Below are positions 46,311 to 57,746 of a DNA stretch of 64,000 bases, piece after piece (positions within the stretch are counted from its first letter, which is position 1; every line of letters begins with the position of its first letter). Source of the stretch: Opisthorchis felineus (Eukaryota > Platyhelminthes > Trematoda > Opisthorchiida > Opisthorchiidae); the NCBI GenBank assembly GCA_004794785.1, contig SJOL01006610.1, positions 96,981-160,980 of the forward strand. The letters run 5' to 3'. Both the position numbers and the translations under genes were made by a program. The notes under the pieces were generated by a model. The model ran no database searches and was not told where the DNA came from. It saw only the letters and a program-made list of their open reading frames with translations.

Positions 46311-48294
46311 ACTGTTATTACTGCCTGGTGGCTTTTTACCTTGCAGATGTGGTGGCTTGCGCGTAGGTTCGCAACCCCGTGTGGTGGTCGGGTAAGCCTT
46401 TTAGGGAAGGTTGCACCGTGGTACGTTCCAAAACCCACCACGGTATCTTTGCCCTTCGCCGGTGGTTCTGAGCCTGGCTTTCAATTCATGGAATTCGTAA
46501 AAGAGCGCTGTTGTTGTTTGATTGTGTCATTTATTTGGCACGGCTATGAATTACAGACGAAGAAAAACTGACCCTTCGTGTTTAAAAAATTTACGGTATA
46601 GCCTGAAGATACCCATGGCATAAGTCGGCTTACAAAGCTGTTGCCATTTTTCGTATTTGGGGTTGCTCCGCAGCAGGACCACTTCGTCAACCAACGCCTC
46701 CCTCTCAACTGCTTCCGGGAATGGTCACGTGCAATAAATAAATAAATAAACGAAAAAATATAATATTCCTGATCATTCACTGCTGGCAATCAAAGGTAGT
46801 GCCTATGGGCTTTTTCGAAATGCACCGCTTCTAGATTGGAGCGGTGCTTCAGGGACTGGCGACTCTTACTTTTACATCCACTTCTCACCAGAGTTATGGT
46901 ACTGTTCAGCTCACAAAGCAACTTCCAGTTAAACTGGTTTCTGTCCGTCTCCTTAGAAGTCCTATTTCCATCAGTCCTTGTGTCTGACGTCTCTTATCAC
47001 ACCACTTCCCTTCACAGCGGAGTACCTCTGACGGACATTAGAAGAGCCAGAGACCACCACGGCTCCCCTCTAACTCACTCTGTAATTTTTCATACCATGC
47101 AGGCTAATATATATCCTCCCTACTGATTACCACATCCAAAAAATTCTTCAACGCAAATGCACTTCGTCCCTGGCCTAACACCTGCTGGTCGACTGACGCT
47201 AATTGCTAAAAACTGGAGGCACCTGTCTACCGCCAGTGCTGGCCTGTCGCATCGCTAGTTCAGTAAACTCCATGTTCAATAAACAGAGGCATACTTGTCC
47301 TGTGCCTCTTGTATTATAATAGCAATATGTTGGCAAGCGTGGCCAACCCTTCATTACTGGGATATCCAGGAAAATCTGCCCCTCTCCTGTCTCATTTAGC
47401 TGCCTGGGCCACCACCCTAACAGTAATAAACTTCAAATTATTTTCCAATAATTGACTCCATGCTATATGATACCATCTTGCACTCACCAAACTCTTTTGA
47501 TCTCATACTAAGCCCTCCTCTTCCCCAGCTTCGATCGTCGGCTGTAGCTGCTACGAGCTCACTGTGGGCCATCATTCGCCACGCGTGCTCCCCGATTTAC
47601 ATCCACAAGGGCCTCGAACTGAACAGAAATTACCCTTGATCTTTTATAAACTCTGTTTTACCTGCGCGGATCGCCTTGGCTAACCAAAAATCTCGCTGCC
47701 CAAACATTGCACATCCCCTTTCCGATCACCTCAAACATGACGTCCCTTACGTTGCTGTCAGAAACCTATGCATGTCAATGCAATTATGGCACCGCACTGC
47801 CATACCCAGTCTAATGGTACATCCGTAACTATCTCCTCTATACTTTCTACTGTCCCCTCTTGCGCTATCTAGACGCAAATGCGAACACGAATCAATTACT
47901 CACCTGCCCAAAGCCGCATCTGGGACAAGTTCGTCTTATTCCACCCAAACTTCCAAAAAAGTCAGTGATATTTGCATTTTGCGTTTCTTCCCTTGCATTA
48001 GCATCAACTCACTCTCCCAAGAAACACTTACACCCGATTTCGCCCCTACAGTGACACCAGTGGGTCTATGCAGTTCCACAGTGCACCGTGATACTGAGAT
48101 TCAAGATATCACTTATCTCTAATGGGAATTTGTCCACTTCACAATCACCAAATAACCTTATCGTGGCCCTGGCTATGGAATTACGGAGCCTCAGCAGCCA
48201 CGCACTAGAAATGAGCGTTTGCTGAGGCTCGCAGTTGCTAATTTTACACGGAGTTAATCAGGTCAGGTAGCATGTTGCAGCGATATGTTGCCCA
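46311..48294. other. Mostly C-rich sequence, no gene recognised
   Basis: Strand bias of C over G is strong at 47100-48060. An (AAAT)n tract is at about 46732-46754. Short frames show no recognisable domain. Confidence 0.4.
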
Positions 48295-48640
48295 CAGCAG
48301 TTTAAGTGAGCGAAATTTCAAGGTCACCGACGATCGCCGATTCACATGTAATTGCCACTTTACAAAATGAACCATAAAAAAACTTAAGCATGTTTTAATG
48401 TATCACAGTGTTCTTCAAATGAGGGTCATCATTTTCAGAATATCCGATGCAAATTTCTTCCAGGTTGCTAATTGAATAACAATTCTATGCGTTATACTTG
48501 ACAGAAGTGAAAACTTAGATGATGTTGCCCACGAAAATTCGCCACAACACCGTTTTTTTGGGAACCATTCGTGCCTAGCTATAATAATCGAAGGCAGCTT
48601 GATGCTTCTTGCAGCATTGCGAGCATGCACCTCTGTGGTT
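48295..48640 (+). mobile_element. Possible third relic of the inverted-repeat element
   Basis: GTTTAAGTGAGCGAA and TTCAAGGTCACC at 48299-48330 match the terminal repeats at 27640 and 35020. Further on, AACACCG..TTTGGGAA and TATAATAATCGAAGGCAGCTT at 48545-48600 loosely match 28488-28545. The spacing implies a large internal deletion. The match is weak. Confidence 0.42.
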
Positions 48641-49689
48641 GACCTTCATTCCCAGGTATGCACAACTGGTATGGAGATAAGGCGGCATTTTCAGATACCT
48701 GCATGTAAATTAACACCGTCCTGCTGGGAGATCTCTCCCATCGGACAGCAGGACGTCACTTGGCTGGATTAAGTCATAAACCCAAAGACACTACCGGTTA
48801 ATAGGAAAACCGTTGCACTTCATTATGATTACCGTGTGCATAATCACCAACTTTGGCTATTTATCGTAACTGCTAGCCTGGGTCTGTTTGCGACGCTGAG
48901 TAAGGCCTCAAAGATTATGATAACAATCCAACAACCAACGATGGCCCTTCATCATCATAAACTTGTGCGTTGTCGCTCACCTCTGCTACTTATTGTCCCT
49001 TCAAGGCCCGTTTCTATGTGGGACGCGGATTATGGTGCCTCAACTATGCATGGTAAAATGACCCCATGGCTGACGACAGACCTCCGCACTCATAACTGTA
49101 CATGCTGTCGAATACCTTGGCTACTTGTCGTAAATATTGGGGCCATACCTGAACGCGCTGCAGATTTTGAGCCCTTTACTCCAAAGTATTGGCCACCCAA
49201 CTGTACTGTCCGCACGTGCTGCCCACAAAACTACCGATTCTTCCCATGACACTACCAAGGTCTCAGTCTACCGGTAAAAGAAAAACCTTGGCAAGCACCG
49301 TTGACAGCGTGGGCTGACTATCACAGAAAATCTAAGGCATTGTCCAAGAGCCATGTAGTGGAATGTGTTGGCTGTGTGCAGGGGGTCAATGACCAGAGTA
49401 CGTGCATGTTGAATGATAAATACGTGATTCCCGATTACTTCGTGGAAGTGGAATAGCACAGTATTACACCACAGCAAAGTACACCCATCGCCCTTATCTG
49501 CGTCACCATTTTGCCCTTGACAAACGTCTTCATTTTAGATTGTTCGCCCATCATGTCCTTCAAAAAGCCAAACACAGGAGCAAACTGTTCGTTTTCATCA
49601 TTTTTAAAATATCTGAACATATGGGAAACTAAGAGAGCTATACCTGATGCGATCTAACTGCATGTAATGATGATGATCTAACTGAGGAC
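48641..49689. other. No gene recognised; segment with a relative at 51450-51555
   Basis: A frame of 137 codons (48836-49249) has no known domain. Its end (49150-49255, with TGTACTGTC and GTGCTGCCCACAAA) resembles 51450-51555, so it is probably part of a dispersed repeat. Confidence 0.45.
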
Positions 49690-51588
49690 TTTGAGGTTTA
49701 CTCTATCTCACTGCCCCAGGAAAAAACATCCTTAAACCCACATACAGATATCATACACTACCACAATGCTACCAATTCCGCCTTTATCCTCGAAGCTACC
49801 GATGGACTCTGATTCCTTGTCATCCATCTCCTTGGCGTCTCTTGCTTGCCCATCCACATTCGTCCCACCCGGTTAGGCCTTTCGTCCGCTACTCATCCCC
49901 GGACATCCAACAACTCTTTCTGCACTATGTACTCCCCATCCACGCCCCCCGCCTTAACGTTGCTAAAGACGGCATGGTTTATAACTCTCCCTTAAACTGT
50001 ATGCAGTCCTACTAAAGATTATCCAACTCAGTGCTGAACCCTATGCTCAACCTTCTGCTGTGGGTTCACACATTTCCCCTCCATTCACTGATCTATCAAC
50101 AACCTTAAGTATAATTTGATCGACCCAGAACACGTGCCCATTTACTCTTTTTTCATGTACCTTTACTCCTTCCTCCAAATTCTCATGGGGCCAAGCTGCG
50201 GCGCGGGTGATTTCAACAACATTCCAATCGGTCCATCAGTTTCCCCAATATGCGGAGAATAATGACATAACCTTGCCCGGATTGTAGCACACGCCCTAGG
50301 GAATGCTCCTATAAATCCAAAAGATCGAGTAAATCAGGGTTAAAAATACGACCAATGTGTAAGTTAAAAGAGACACAAAATGCACACGGCGCGAGGCCCC
50401 TGGCGCAATTCGCTTAGCAAAGCATCTACCTTTTTCCCTGGGTTGCTAATGCGCCATTCGGAAGCCACCTCATCGTCAAAGCACGCAAAACAACTATGCA
50501 CCTCAGGGTTTTATACGAGCTCTTGTCTCTGCATTCTTCAAAATACTAATTGCTGTGTTCAATCCAACTTCCGGGATGAGTTGGCACTTTTTTCCGCACA
50601 GCACCTAATGCCAGAAAGCCATTCATACCCCCAGTCGGCCTGCTGCTGCTCACCATGGCCCCCAGCTGGTAACTTGTTTTCTTCTGCAGCTTCCCAGCAC
50701 ACACCCTGAGTGTGCATTACTGAGCCGTTTCAAAAACCGAGTGATGGCTTTCTAACTCCTATTTTCGCTCTAGCGCGCTCCAATACGTAATAATTTCACC
50801 TCTCCATATACCTGCCAGCTCACCACCCCGTCAAACGGACTAGCCGCGAAGTCAAGTACGCTTCAAACACATTTTTTGGAACCGTCCGCTTACACCTCTA
50901 TCCTTCTTATCTGGCTCCATGCACGACTTCACGACTGATGCACGTGTCTCGTATTCAGATATGGCCACACGTGTTCGCATCAAATGCATACCTCCGTTCG
51001 CTAATATCTCCACCTGAACGTTGATTATAGTGTGTTAAAAATCGGGCGGTGTTGCCTCTCCACCGTAGTTAGAATTCTTAGCCATTTTAGCAGCCTGCTT
51101 TTTCGGACCACAGTCCAAGTTAAAACCTAGTGCCTTCCAGCAAAACTAATGACACTTTTTTCCCATTTTGAGTCCCGAAGTTAGATAAAGCTCATTTATT
51201 ACCTCATTCGAATGGTACCGATGAATCACCCCACGCCCTCAATGGACCAAATAATATCCTTGGCCCACACAGGCCTTAATTTCTCACGATCCCCATACCA
51301 ACCTAAACTACCCAACTGAGTCACTCAGGTTGTTTATGTACTGGGCTCTCCACGGACCAGAGTATGGCATCGCGATACCGGCACCGCGACTGCCATACAC
51401 AGCCTGATGGCTTGCCCGTATATCACCCGGCCTTTAATATTTCCCGACCCATGCATGTTACATGCGCCCAAAGACCATCTCAATCCGCTGAATATGTCCC
51501 AGATCTTCAAAGTCCTGGCAGCCCTATTGTACTGTCTGCTTGTGCTGCCCACAAATCTATCAATTCCTCCGAAAGCCCTATCAATGAC
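49690..51588 (+). pseudogene. C-rich LINE-like remnant, possible endonuclease region
   Basis: The sequence is strongly C-over-G biased, like the reverse transcriptase relic at 44350-45600. At about 50196-50235 the plus strand reads GAGDFNNIPIGPS, resembling the GDFN motif of LINE-type apurinic endonucleases. The remainder is full of stops and I cannot align it further. The end (51450-51555) is repeated at 49150-49255. Taken together, a decayed LINE 5' region is plausible but not established. Confidence 0.38.
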
Positions 51589-51930
51589 TCAGGTGCAAAA
51601 ATAGTAAACCTTTTTCTGCGTAAATCGCGAATGACTGCTCAACCTTGATTTTGCTGGGACAAAGGCAACATAATTATTGTTCATGTGCTCTTTGAGAATA
51701 TTCCTAAATCCCATACAGGAAATAAACGTGAAGAAGTCAACTTCTCTAGACCTCCCACCATCTGCACGGATACGATGCTGAGCAACGGCAGCCAATGAAA
51801 ATTTGAATTCCGCACCCAAATTAAACCTTGAGTATGCTTTGGCTTTGAGTACGTTTTGGTATACTTACTGCAAAATGCAACATTTTTACGCGATGATTTT
51901 TATTCGACACACCAGACCGAGTTATTTGAG
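51589..51930 (-). pseudogene. MULE-type transposase N-terminal fragment
   Basis: The minus-strand frame 51589-51819 has FRNILKEHMNNNYVAFVPAK and FTQKKVYYFCT. These correspond to NEYMKDNHVVFVRSSS and LRYEWVYYECI of copy A at the same spacing, that is, the strand-loop leading to the first cysteine of the FAR1-like finger. Upstream DNA (51840-51925) also matches the copy A flank. The frame ends at the finger's first cysteine and nothing downstream is recognisable, so it is a truncated relic. Confidence 0.6.
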
Positions 51931-52582
51931 TCCTGAGATTCTCCTGGACACTCTGATCTCCGGGGGACACCGGAATATCCATCGGCCCCTCCGCTGGAGG
52001 CCCAGCCCGAGCAAGTGTTACTAGCGCGGCGCCCGACGGACTGGATGCGATAGCCAGTGAGGCCACTGTAAATTAACCACCCACTTCAAAGTTACGTGAA
52101 CAAACTTCAAGGAGAAGGTGTTAGGCGGAATTCCGCACCGATACCGCTTTACCGCTCACAGTTCAGCGCAGCTACGGCCAGGAAACCTATTCTGCACACA
52201 ACTGGCCAGAAGATAGGGCCGCTTGCAGGTCCAGCACCAAGGCGAGCTCTTATTGGCAGAAAATGTGGACCCAACAGCCAATCATGATTCCGTGTCCGCC
52301 GAATGCCGGTTGCCAGTGCCGCATATATAGCGCTAGCTTGGAGGTGAAAACTAAACCAAGGCGTTACCGTTATTACAAGTCAGATGACTTGCACAAACAG
52401 TTCTGAAAGATTAGAGCATAGCTTCCTTAACTGGCTTCTATTTAACCTTCAAGCACTCTTCGCCATCCGCATGACTGTGCGTTACCAGCAGCTTTCTGGC
52501 CAGATCTCGAGCTACTAAAACGTGTCGATCGTTCGAACCGTGCCAGCACACTCAGTCTAAAAAACGAGTTTTCCTGTTACAT
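51931..52582. other. No feature recognised
   Basis: Short frames only; no repeat partner noticed. Confidence 0.4.
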
Positions 52583-52740
52583 GACGGTTATATAACCGTC
52601 TAATATCCACATTTGTGGTTAATTAGTGGTTATTTGTACCATCAGAACAGCCATATAACCGTTTTTGTGGATATCTGGATGTTAAATAACCGACTGTGAA
52701 CCGTGTTTTTATGTTATATAACCGACTGATAACTTAAGTT
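52583..52740. repeat. Cluster of ATAACCG words with an 18-bp palindrome
   Basis: GACGGTTATATAACCGTC at 52583-52600 is a perfect palindrome. ATAACCG recurs near 52662, 52688 and 52716. AATATCCAC (52603-52611) pairs with GTGGATATC (52670-52678). A transposon end or a small foldback sequence is possible. Confidence 0.85.
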
Positions 52741-52999
52741 GATGAATGGAACTGCTGTGCTATGGCACACTCAATGCTGACGGACAGTGAAGTGATAACT
52801 GGGACCGCACAATGGCATGATCAGAGTCATGCTGCGTACCTCAAGGAACGAAACTCCTTAATTGAATCTCTCCATCGGTAACTGATAGCTACATGGTCCA
52901 ATTGTGTCCGTGACTGTCGTGCGGTTGGTGGCCTCCGAGTAACTCGATGTGAGCGTTTGTGATGGAAGTTCGAACTGGCCAGGAACAAACGACGATCTA

Positions 53000-53193
53000 A
53001 ATAAAAAAATAGTCGTTCATCTGTAGCACCCTTTCGGTGCCTAGCTGCCATGCCACCAGAAGGAAACACGAGGTTTGGGATACTGCAAGGTTGCCCAAGC
53101 CTAGACAGGGGAAGTCGAGAGACAGAGGTCGGGTTCGAACCACGGACCTTCCGGTCAGTAAATTCGCGCTCTAACCACTTCAGCCATCTCGCC
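53000..53193 (-). repeat. tRNA-derived SINE, copy 1
   Basis: The minus strand starts GGCGAGATGGCTGAAGTGGTTA (A-box region), then GACCGGAAGGTCCGTGGTTCGAACCC (B-box region). A body with CTTGGGCAACC and GGCATGGCAGCTAGGCACC follows, ending in GTGCTACAGATGAACGAC and a T-rich tail. The head is most like tRNA-Leu or tRNA-Ser. CGATCT flanks both sides but is too short to be a convincing target-site duplication. Confidence 0.88.
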
Positions 53194-53742
53194 GATCTGC
53201 ACACAACTGAAGCAGTCGCTCGCCATAATCCGGACGCTGGTCGTCGACTGCACATCTACCACCTAATTATGCTTCTTCAAGACTCAGTCGTCCAACTTGG
53301 GCATCCATAGCTCCAGCCAGGATTACTATATACGTCCTTCTTGCTGACCGAAACAGTCATGACAGGTCTTGATAAAACTCGTCCTTTAGAGTCTCAGAAC
53401 TGCAATCTCTTGGGGCTTACGCTGATACGACAAATAAGCACCGTTTACCGCATCGACCTGCATTGATCTTAACTGAGCCAGACGACCGCGCAGCGCAAAG
53501 ACGACTATTTACTGGGATCCAGTCCAGTAAGGCGCTTTTAGCTCTGGTCCTGAGTGCAACTCCCGCACCGTAGATGTCACATCTGGAACATCTGAGCTCG
53601 TCCTAGGCGGTTTGAACTGCACGACCGAAGTGGGGTTTTGTATGCGTGTTTCGGAGATACAACATACATCGACAGATAGGGAAGGCAGGGTTTCAGCAAG
53701 AGATGCCTTTTGGTCAATTTGATGGAGTACGGACCTTGAAAT

Positions 53743-53931
53743 GGCGAGATGGCTCAATAGTTAGGGCGCGAATTTACTGACCGGAAGGTTCGCGGTTCGA
53801 ACCCGATCTCTGCCTCTCGACTTCCGCTGTCTAGTCTTGGGCAACCTGGCAGTATCCCAGCCCTCGTGCTTCCTTACGGTGGCATGGCAGCTAGGCACCA
53901 AAAGGGTGCTACAGCTAAATGATTTTTTTAC
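53743..53931 (+). repeat. tRNA-derived SINE, copy 2
   Basis: It is full length relative to copy 1 but on the opposite strand: GGCGAGATGGCTCAATAG, GGTTCGAACCCGATC, CTTGGGCAACCTGGCAG, GGCATGGCAGCTAGGCACC, then AGCTAAATGATTTTTTTA. Copies 1 and 2 form an inverted pair about 550 bp apart. Confidence 0.9.
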
Positions 53932-54179
53932 GGACGATGAAGGCTGCAACGTGGATCAGATCGTTTGATGTTAGTAAGTGATTAGTTTGTTTTATTTTTC
54001 TGGGCGATGGTTTAGACAAGGAACAATGACTAGGGGACTTGTAGATGGGCTGATCGCACTGAATCATTCGATGGGTGGAGTGGGGGTGTGGGGATAGACC
54101 GGTGAGCGGAGAGCTGCAATGGCGAATGATATTTTCCGGTGGCCCATGCCGAAGGAGGGCCTTTGGTTGAGGTACCTCA
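53932..54179. other. No feature recognised
   Basis: Part of a minus-strand frame of 154 codons (53915-54379) whose coding status is doubtful. Confidence 0.4.
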
Positions 54180-54350
54180 TATTGGGCCTTTGACTCAAAA
54201 GTCTGACGCACAATGCAGTGGGAGGATGTAGCGTCTTGTTTGGGGACCCTGACCCTATCCTCTGACTCAAAAGTCTGAACCGTGAGGCAGCGGTTGTTTC
54301 GGTTTTCTTGGCGGAGCCTCCACGTAGCCAGTGACTCAATAGTCCGACCT
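54180..54350. repeat. Minisatellite-like triplication, ~72-bp period
   Basis: TGACTCAAAAGTCTGA at 54187 and 54261 and TGACTCAATAGTCCGA at 54331 are spaced 74 and 70 bp apart, with related sequence between them. On the minus strand they fall in one open frame (53915-54379) as repeated TFES or TIES words, so a small repeat protein cannot be excluded. Confidence 0.7.
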
Positions 54351-54849
54351 ACTTGGCTACAGAACGCGGCCTGGCCCAAGGGCGTAAGGTATTACTGTCT
54401 CACTCCTAGTGCAGCTGTGCATAGGGGGTACCTTTTGAGCAGTACCAGACTGTTTGGTTTTAAAAGTATTCCGACCGTACTGAATAATGCGCCGGCGGTC
54501 ACGGTCAACCGTTGGGCGACCGGAGTGTGTGTTCTTTGGGACCGACCTTTTCTAACCTGTCCTCCCTCATGGAAGGGCAGCATCGCTGCTTCCATAAACA
54601 TGAACATGCTGGTCGCCTGGGGGGAACGCCTTGCTTCCTTTGCATTCCTGTTGCAGAGGACAGTACGGTTCTACCTCCAGACCGCCTCGTAACACGATTT
54701 CTCGCAGTACGCGGACTCGCTGTTCATTGTCCAGCTGCCCCCTCGTCGCCCTTCCTTTAGGAAATGTGTTCCAGCCGGTAAAGCCCGCAGAATCATTGCA
54801 GCACAGAACCCCGACCACCACAAGGTGACAGCTCTAGGTTGGGGTGCTC
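54351..54849. other. No feature recognised
   Basis: Overlapping frames on both strands (54282-54692 plus, 54567-54821 minus) lack known motifs. Confidence 0.4.
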
Positions 54850-55380
54850 ATTAGGTCATCATGAAATGGGCTTCTGTTTGAAGCTGAAGGTACTTCACTC
54901 GAAGAATGCATCCAGTACTGCAGTCTGGAGGTACTGGACCATGTGTCACCCTTACCGAGTTGCCGCCTCTGGAGAGGAGCGCTGTTTTCTGTGCCTAATT
55001 CGGAGTGGTGGAAACCGAGAGTTGGACAGAGTTCAACGTGACAGAAGGGAATGAATGATGTTGCAAAAGATTTGAGAGGTGGTGATGTTGCTAGGCGTCC
55101 AGGATGGGGTCCAGGTTACCCTTCCTGTGTTTGTTTGGAGACACTGAACGATATAGTGGCTACCCGATTTCAGTGGCTTTGGTGCTGTCAGTTTCTCTCG
55201 AGATTGTCTGACTGTGTTTTGAGGCTGTAGGCACCTCGGATGTTTGTGGTAGGCTCGCCATAGCTCCCACTACATGCCCCATTTATTTCTTTGGGTTACA
55301 AGGGTTTATTGAAATAAATTGGCATGGTTGTACGCCATGGAAGCACCAATGTTCTCTGAAAATAAATAAAAATAAATAAG
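54850..55380 (+). pseudogene. RTE-like LINE, C-terminal fragment
   Basis: The plus strand contains GTSLEECIQYCSLEVLDHVS (54890-54950), GALFSVPNSEWWKPR (54977-55022) and, in a later frame, RRPGWGPGYPSCVCLETLND (55092-55152) and CCQFLSRLSD. These are the same C-terminal words as in the copies at 12.4-12.9 and 60.4-61.0 kb. The untranslated end includes ATGGTTGTACGCCATGGAAG, similar to the 3' end at 61.05 kb, and an AAATA-type tail at 55358-55380. Reverse transcriptase and endonuclease domains are missing, so this is a strongly 5'-truncated insertion. A SINE abuts its tail in the opposite orientation. Confidence 0.8.
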
Positions 55381-55564
55381 CAAATCGTTCAGCTGTAGCA
55401 CCCTTTCGGCGCCTAGCTGCCATTTCACCAGAAGGAAGCACGAGGGCTGGGATACTGCCAGGTTGCACAAGCCTAGACAGGGGAAGTCGACAGGCAGAGG
55501 TCGGGTTTTGAACCACGGACCTTCCGGTCAGTAAATTCGCGCTCTAACCACTGAGCCATCTCGC
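55381..55564 (-). repeat. tRNA-derived SINE, copy 3
   Basis: The minus strand has GCGAGATGGCTCAGTGGTTA, GGTTCAAAACCCGAC (B-box with an extra A), CTTGTGCAACCTGGCAG and GGCAGCTAGGCGCC, and ends at the A/T-rich LINE tail. Tail-to-tail placement with the LINE suggests insertion into an A-rich target. Confidence 0.88.
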
Positions 55565-55766
55565 TTATCTGGTGTTGCCCTCAATAGTGATGATGACGGT
55601 GATGATGGAACCCCGTCTGTCTTTCATGGATCTGCGTCCCTCTGCGTTCAGTGAACCTTCGGGTAATGAAACCAGAGGGCAACTTAGGTGCCGCAGCTAC
55701 CAGCTTGTTTCCACAATAGTTTTTACCGTATTCGCATGCCATTATGAAGGTATGAGTAACTCTCGA

Positions 55767-55932
55767 TGTCATGGATATCCTTTGTGTTCACATTGTCGTT
55801 TCGTATTAACCATGCTTCCGCCTTCACTTGCAGCTTATGTACGTTTATTCTTAGACAAGTAAAGTGCTATTTATTCTACGCTATTCAGTCTTGTTCTCGC
55901 GCTCAATCAGGATCGATACTCCATCCGTAACG
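55767..55932 (+). repeat. 5' LTR of gypsy element (166 bp)
   Basis: It starts TGTCATGG and ends CCGTAACG, and aligns with 62136-62287, which ends CCGTAACA. The outer bases therefore fit TGT...ACA. It differs from the other LTR at about ten positions and by a 14-bp direct duplication around GTGCTATT..TACGCTATT. The LTR lies directly upstream of gag. Confidence 0.78.
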
Positions 55933-56700
55933 ATTTACTTGTATAAGAATACAATTGAACCATTGCTGCGACCCAAGTGTTTCGACGCAGACCGAAAGTC
56001 TCCAGATGCCACAACGCATTGGAATCATTGGTTCCGAACCTCCCAAACGTTTCTGGGCACTATCGAATCGCCTAATCTGAAGAAAACTCGAAACCTTGAT
56101 CCATTCCTTGGATGCACCTGTATACGTTTACATCGCTGACTGTCCCGATTACGAACCCGCTAACAGTACACTTGAAAAGTTGTACGTTCGTCCTAAGAAT
56201 ATAAATCATGCTCGTCATCTTCTACAAACTTGCAAACAAGATGCTTCAAGTCAAGATGTTGATCAGTTTGTTCAGAGGCTTAAATCCTTGGCCAAAAATT
56301 GTGATTTCAAGGTGGAGTCCGCCATTGACCATCAAAACGAAAGTGTACGCGGTGCTCTGATTAGGGGACCTCAGTCTTCTGCCATCAGAGAAACACTTCT
56401 GGCTCAAAATGAACTCACTCCCGATGAAGCACATAAATTGGCTAGGTCATTAGAATTGGCCCACAAACAAGCTCAATCATACTCGCATAATCAACCGATA
56501 TCATTTTCTGCGGCTGCAGCACCTTTACAGACATCTACGGTTACCTCTTCACACTTGATCTCCCCTGATTCCACACATTATCGCTCGTCAATCAATTCTC
56601 ATGTATGTTATTTTTGCGGTCGTTCCAGTCATCCACGATCCGAATGTCCCGCAAGAGAAGCAGTTTGCAAATCATGTGGCCAAACAGGCCGTTTTTAGCG
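55933..56700 (+). pseudogene. Gypsy gag with zinc knuckle
   Basis: The first frame has TTHWNHWFRTSQTFLGTIES. A shift near 56100 leads to the frame 56096-56698 with EKLYVRPKNINHARHLLQTC and DQFVQRLKSLAKNCDF (capsid). The segment ends with CYFCGRSSHPRSEC, a CX2CX4HX4C zinc knuckle at 56608-56650, and a second, cut-off knuckle CKSCGQTGRF before a stop at 56698. Gag packages the element RNA in particles. The truncated second knuckle and the frameshift are defects. The 5' LTR sits immediately upstream; I see no clear primer binding site after it. Confidence 0.85.
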
Positions 56701-56809
56701 TGTTCGTCGATCCAAATCTGTCAAAAATCATTCAAGTTGCACGACAGATTCTGCCTTATCTTCCCTGTTGACTGCTGCAGCCCTGCACGGTGACCAGCAT
56801 AAAGGTAAA

Positions 56810-57050
56810 CGGAATATTTGCTTCAGGCCCTCATAGACACAGGAAGTTCGGGCAGTTATATATCTCCTTTGGTAGTTCGTACACATGCCTAGAAGATATA
56901 CGCTAACGATTCTGGGATTACCATGGTATCTACCTCACTGACGTGTCCAACTAGCGGCTACTGCTACGCATCCATCGATTACAGGGGTACTGTTTACAAA
57001 AAATTAAACTATTTGTGTCACCCAATGTATGTGCTGACGTGATTCTAGGC
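56810..57050 (+). pseudogene. Gypsy protease
   Basis: From about 56828 the plus strand reads QALIDTGSSGSYISP, with DTGSS as the retropepsin active site, then a stop in place of a residue after VVRTHA. KIYANDSGITMVST follows, and then two stops near 57044-57050. The second half of the domain continues in the next frame as DVILGHDFLG (57040-57065), the usual C-terminal ILG motif. The stops show it is inactive, although catalytic residues survive. Confidence 0.8.
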
Positions 57051-57746
57051 CACGACTTCCTTGGTCTACATAACAAAGTTGAAATCACATTCGGTGGGAA
57101 CCGAGGTCCAGTCACCCTCTGCGGTCTAACTGCTGCTACGGTTGAATCACCTCCTCTTTTTGCTAACCTTTCACCCGATTGCAAGCCTATCGCCACGAAA
57201 TCACGGCGTTATAACCCTGATGATGAACAGTTCATCCGCTCTGAAGTTAACCGACAATTGCACGAAGGCATAATTGAACCTTCGAATTCTCCCAGGAGGG
57301 CTCAAGCACTGGTCAAGAAAAATTCAAACCACAAAAGACGCATGGTAGTGGACTACAGTCAAACTATTAATCGGTTCACATACCTAGACGCTTATTCGTT
57401 ACCGCGATTGGATAAAATGATTGAAGAGATTCCCCGCCATGCTGTCTTTAGCACCTTAGACCTATTGAGTGCTTACCATCAAGTTCCAATCAGTGCGAAA
57501 GACAAACCGTATACGGCTTTTGAAGCATGCGGAGAATTGTTTCAGTTCTGTCGAATTCCTTTCGATGTTACCAACGGAGTAGCACGCTTCCAACGTACTA
57601 TTGACCATATAATCAAGTCTGAGAACTTAAGTGACACCTACGCTTACATCGACAACGTCACAAATTATGGGACTATCCAAAGTGAGCATGACCGGAACCT
57701 CAAATCTTTCTATGAAGTAGTAAAAAAAAGATGGAATTACCCTTAA
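57015..57746 (+). pseudogene. Gypsy reverse transcriptase
   Basis: One open frame of 243 codons. It starts in the protease tail (ADVILGHDFLG), then SEVNRQLHEGIIEPSNSP, LVKKNSNHKRRMVVDYSQTI, AVFSTLDLLSAYHQVPI with the first catalytic aspartate (about 57455-57460), FCRIPFDVTNGVARFQR, and YIDN at 57645-57656. YxDN instead of YxDD is also seen in some related gypsy lineages, so it may be ancestral and not a lesion. The frame breaks at 57746 and continues in another frame into RNase H. The first ATG at 57015 has no significance, as pol is made as a polyprotein. Confidence 0.88.

Noticed and set aside
47787..51405. Homology between 47787-47815 and 51378-51405
   Set aside because: Only about 28 bases agree (GCACCG..CTGCCATAC.CAG) and the flanks do not, so a shared element cannot be claimed from this alone.
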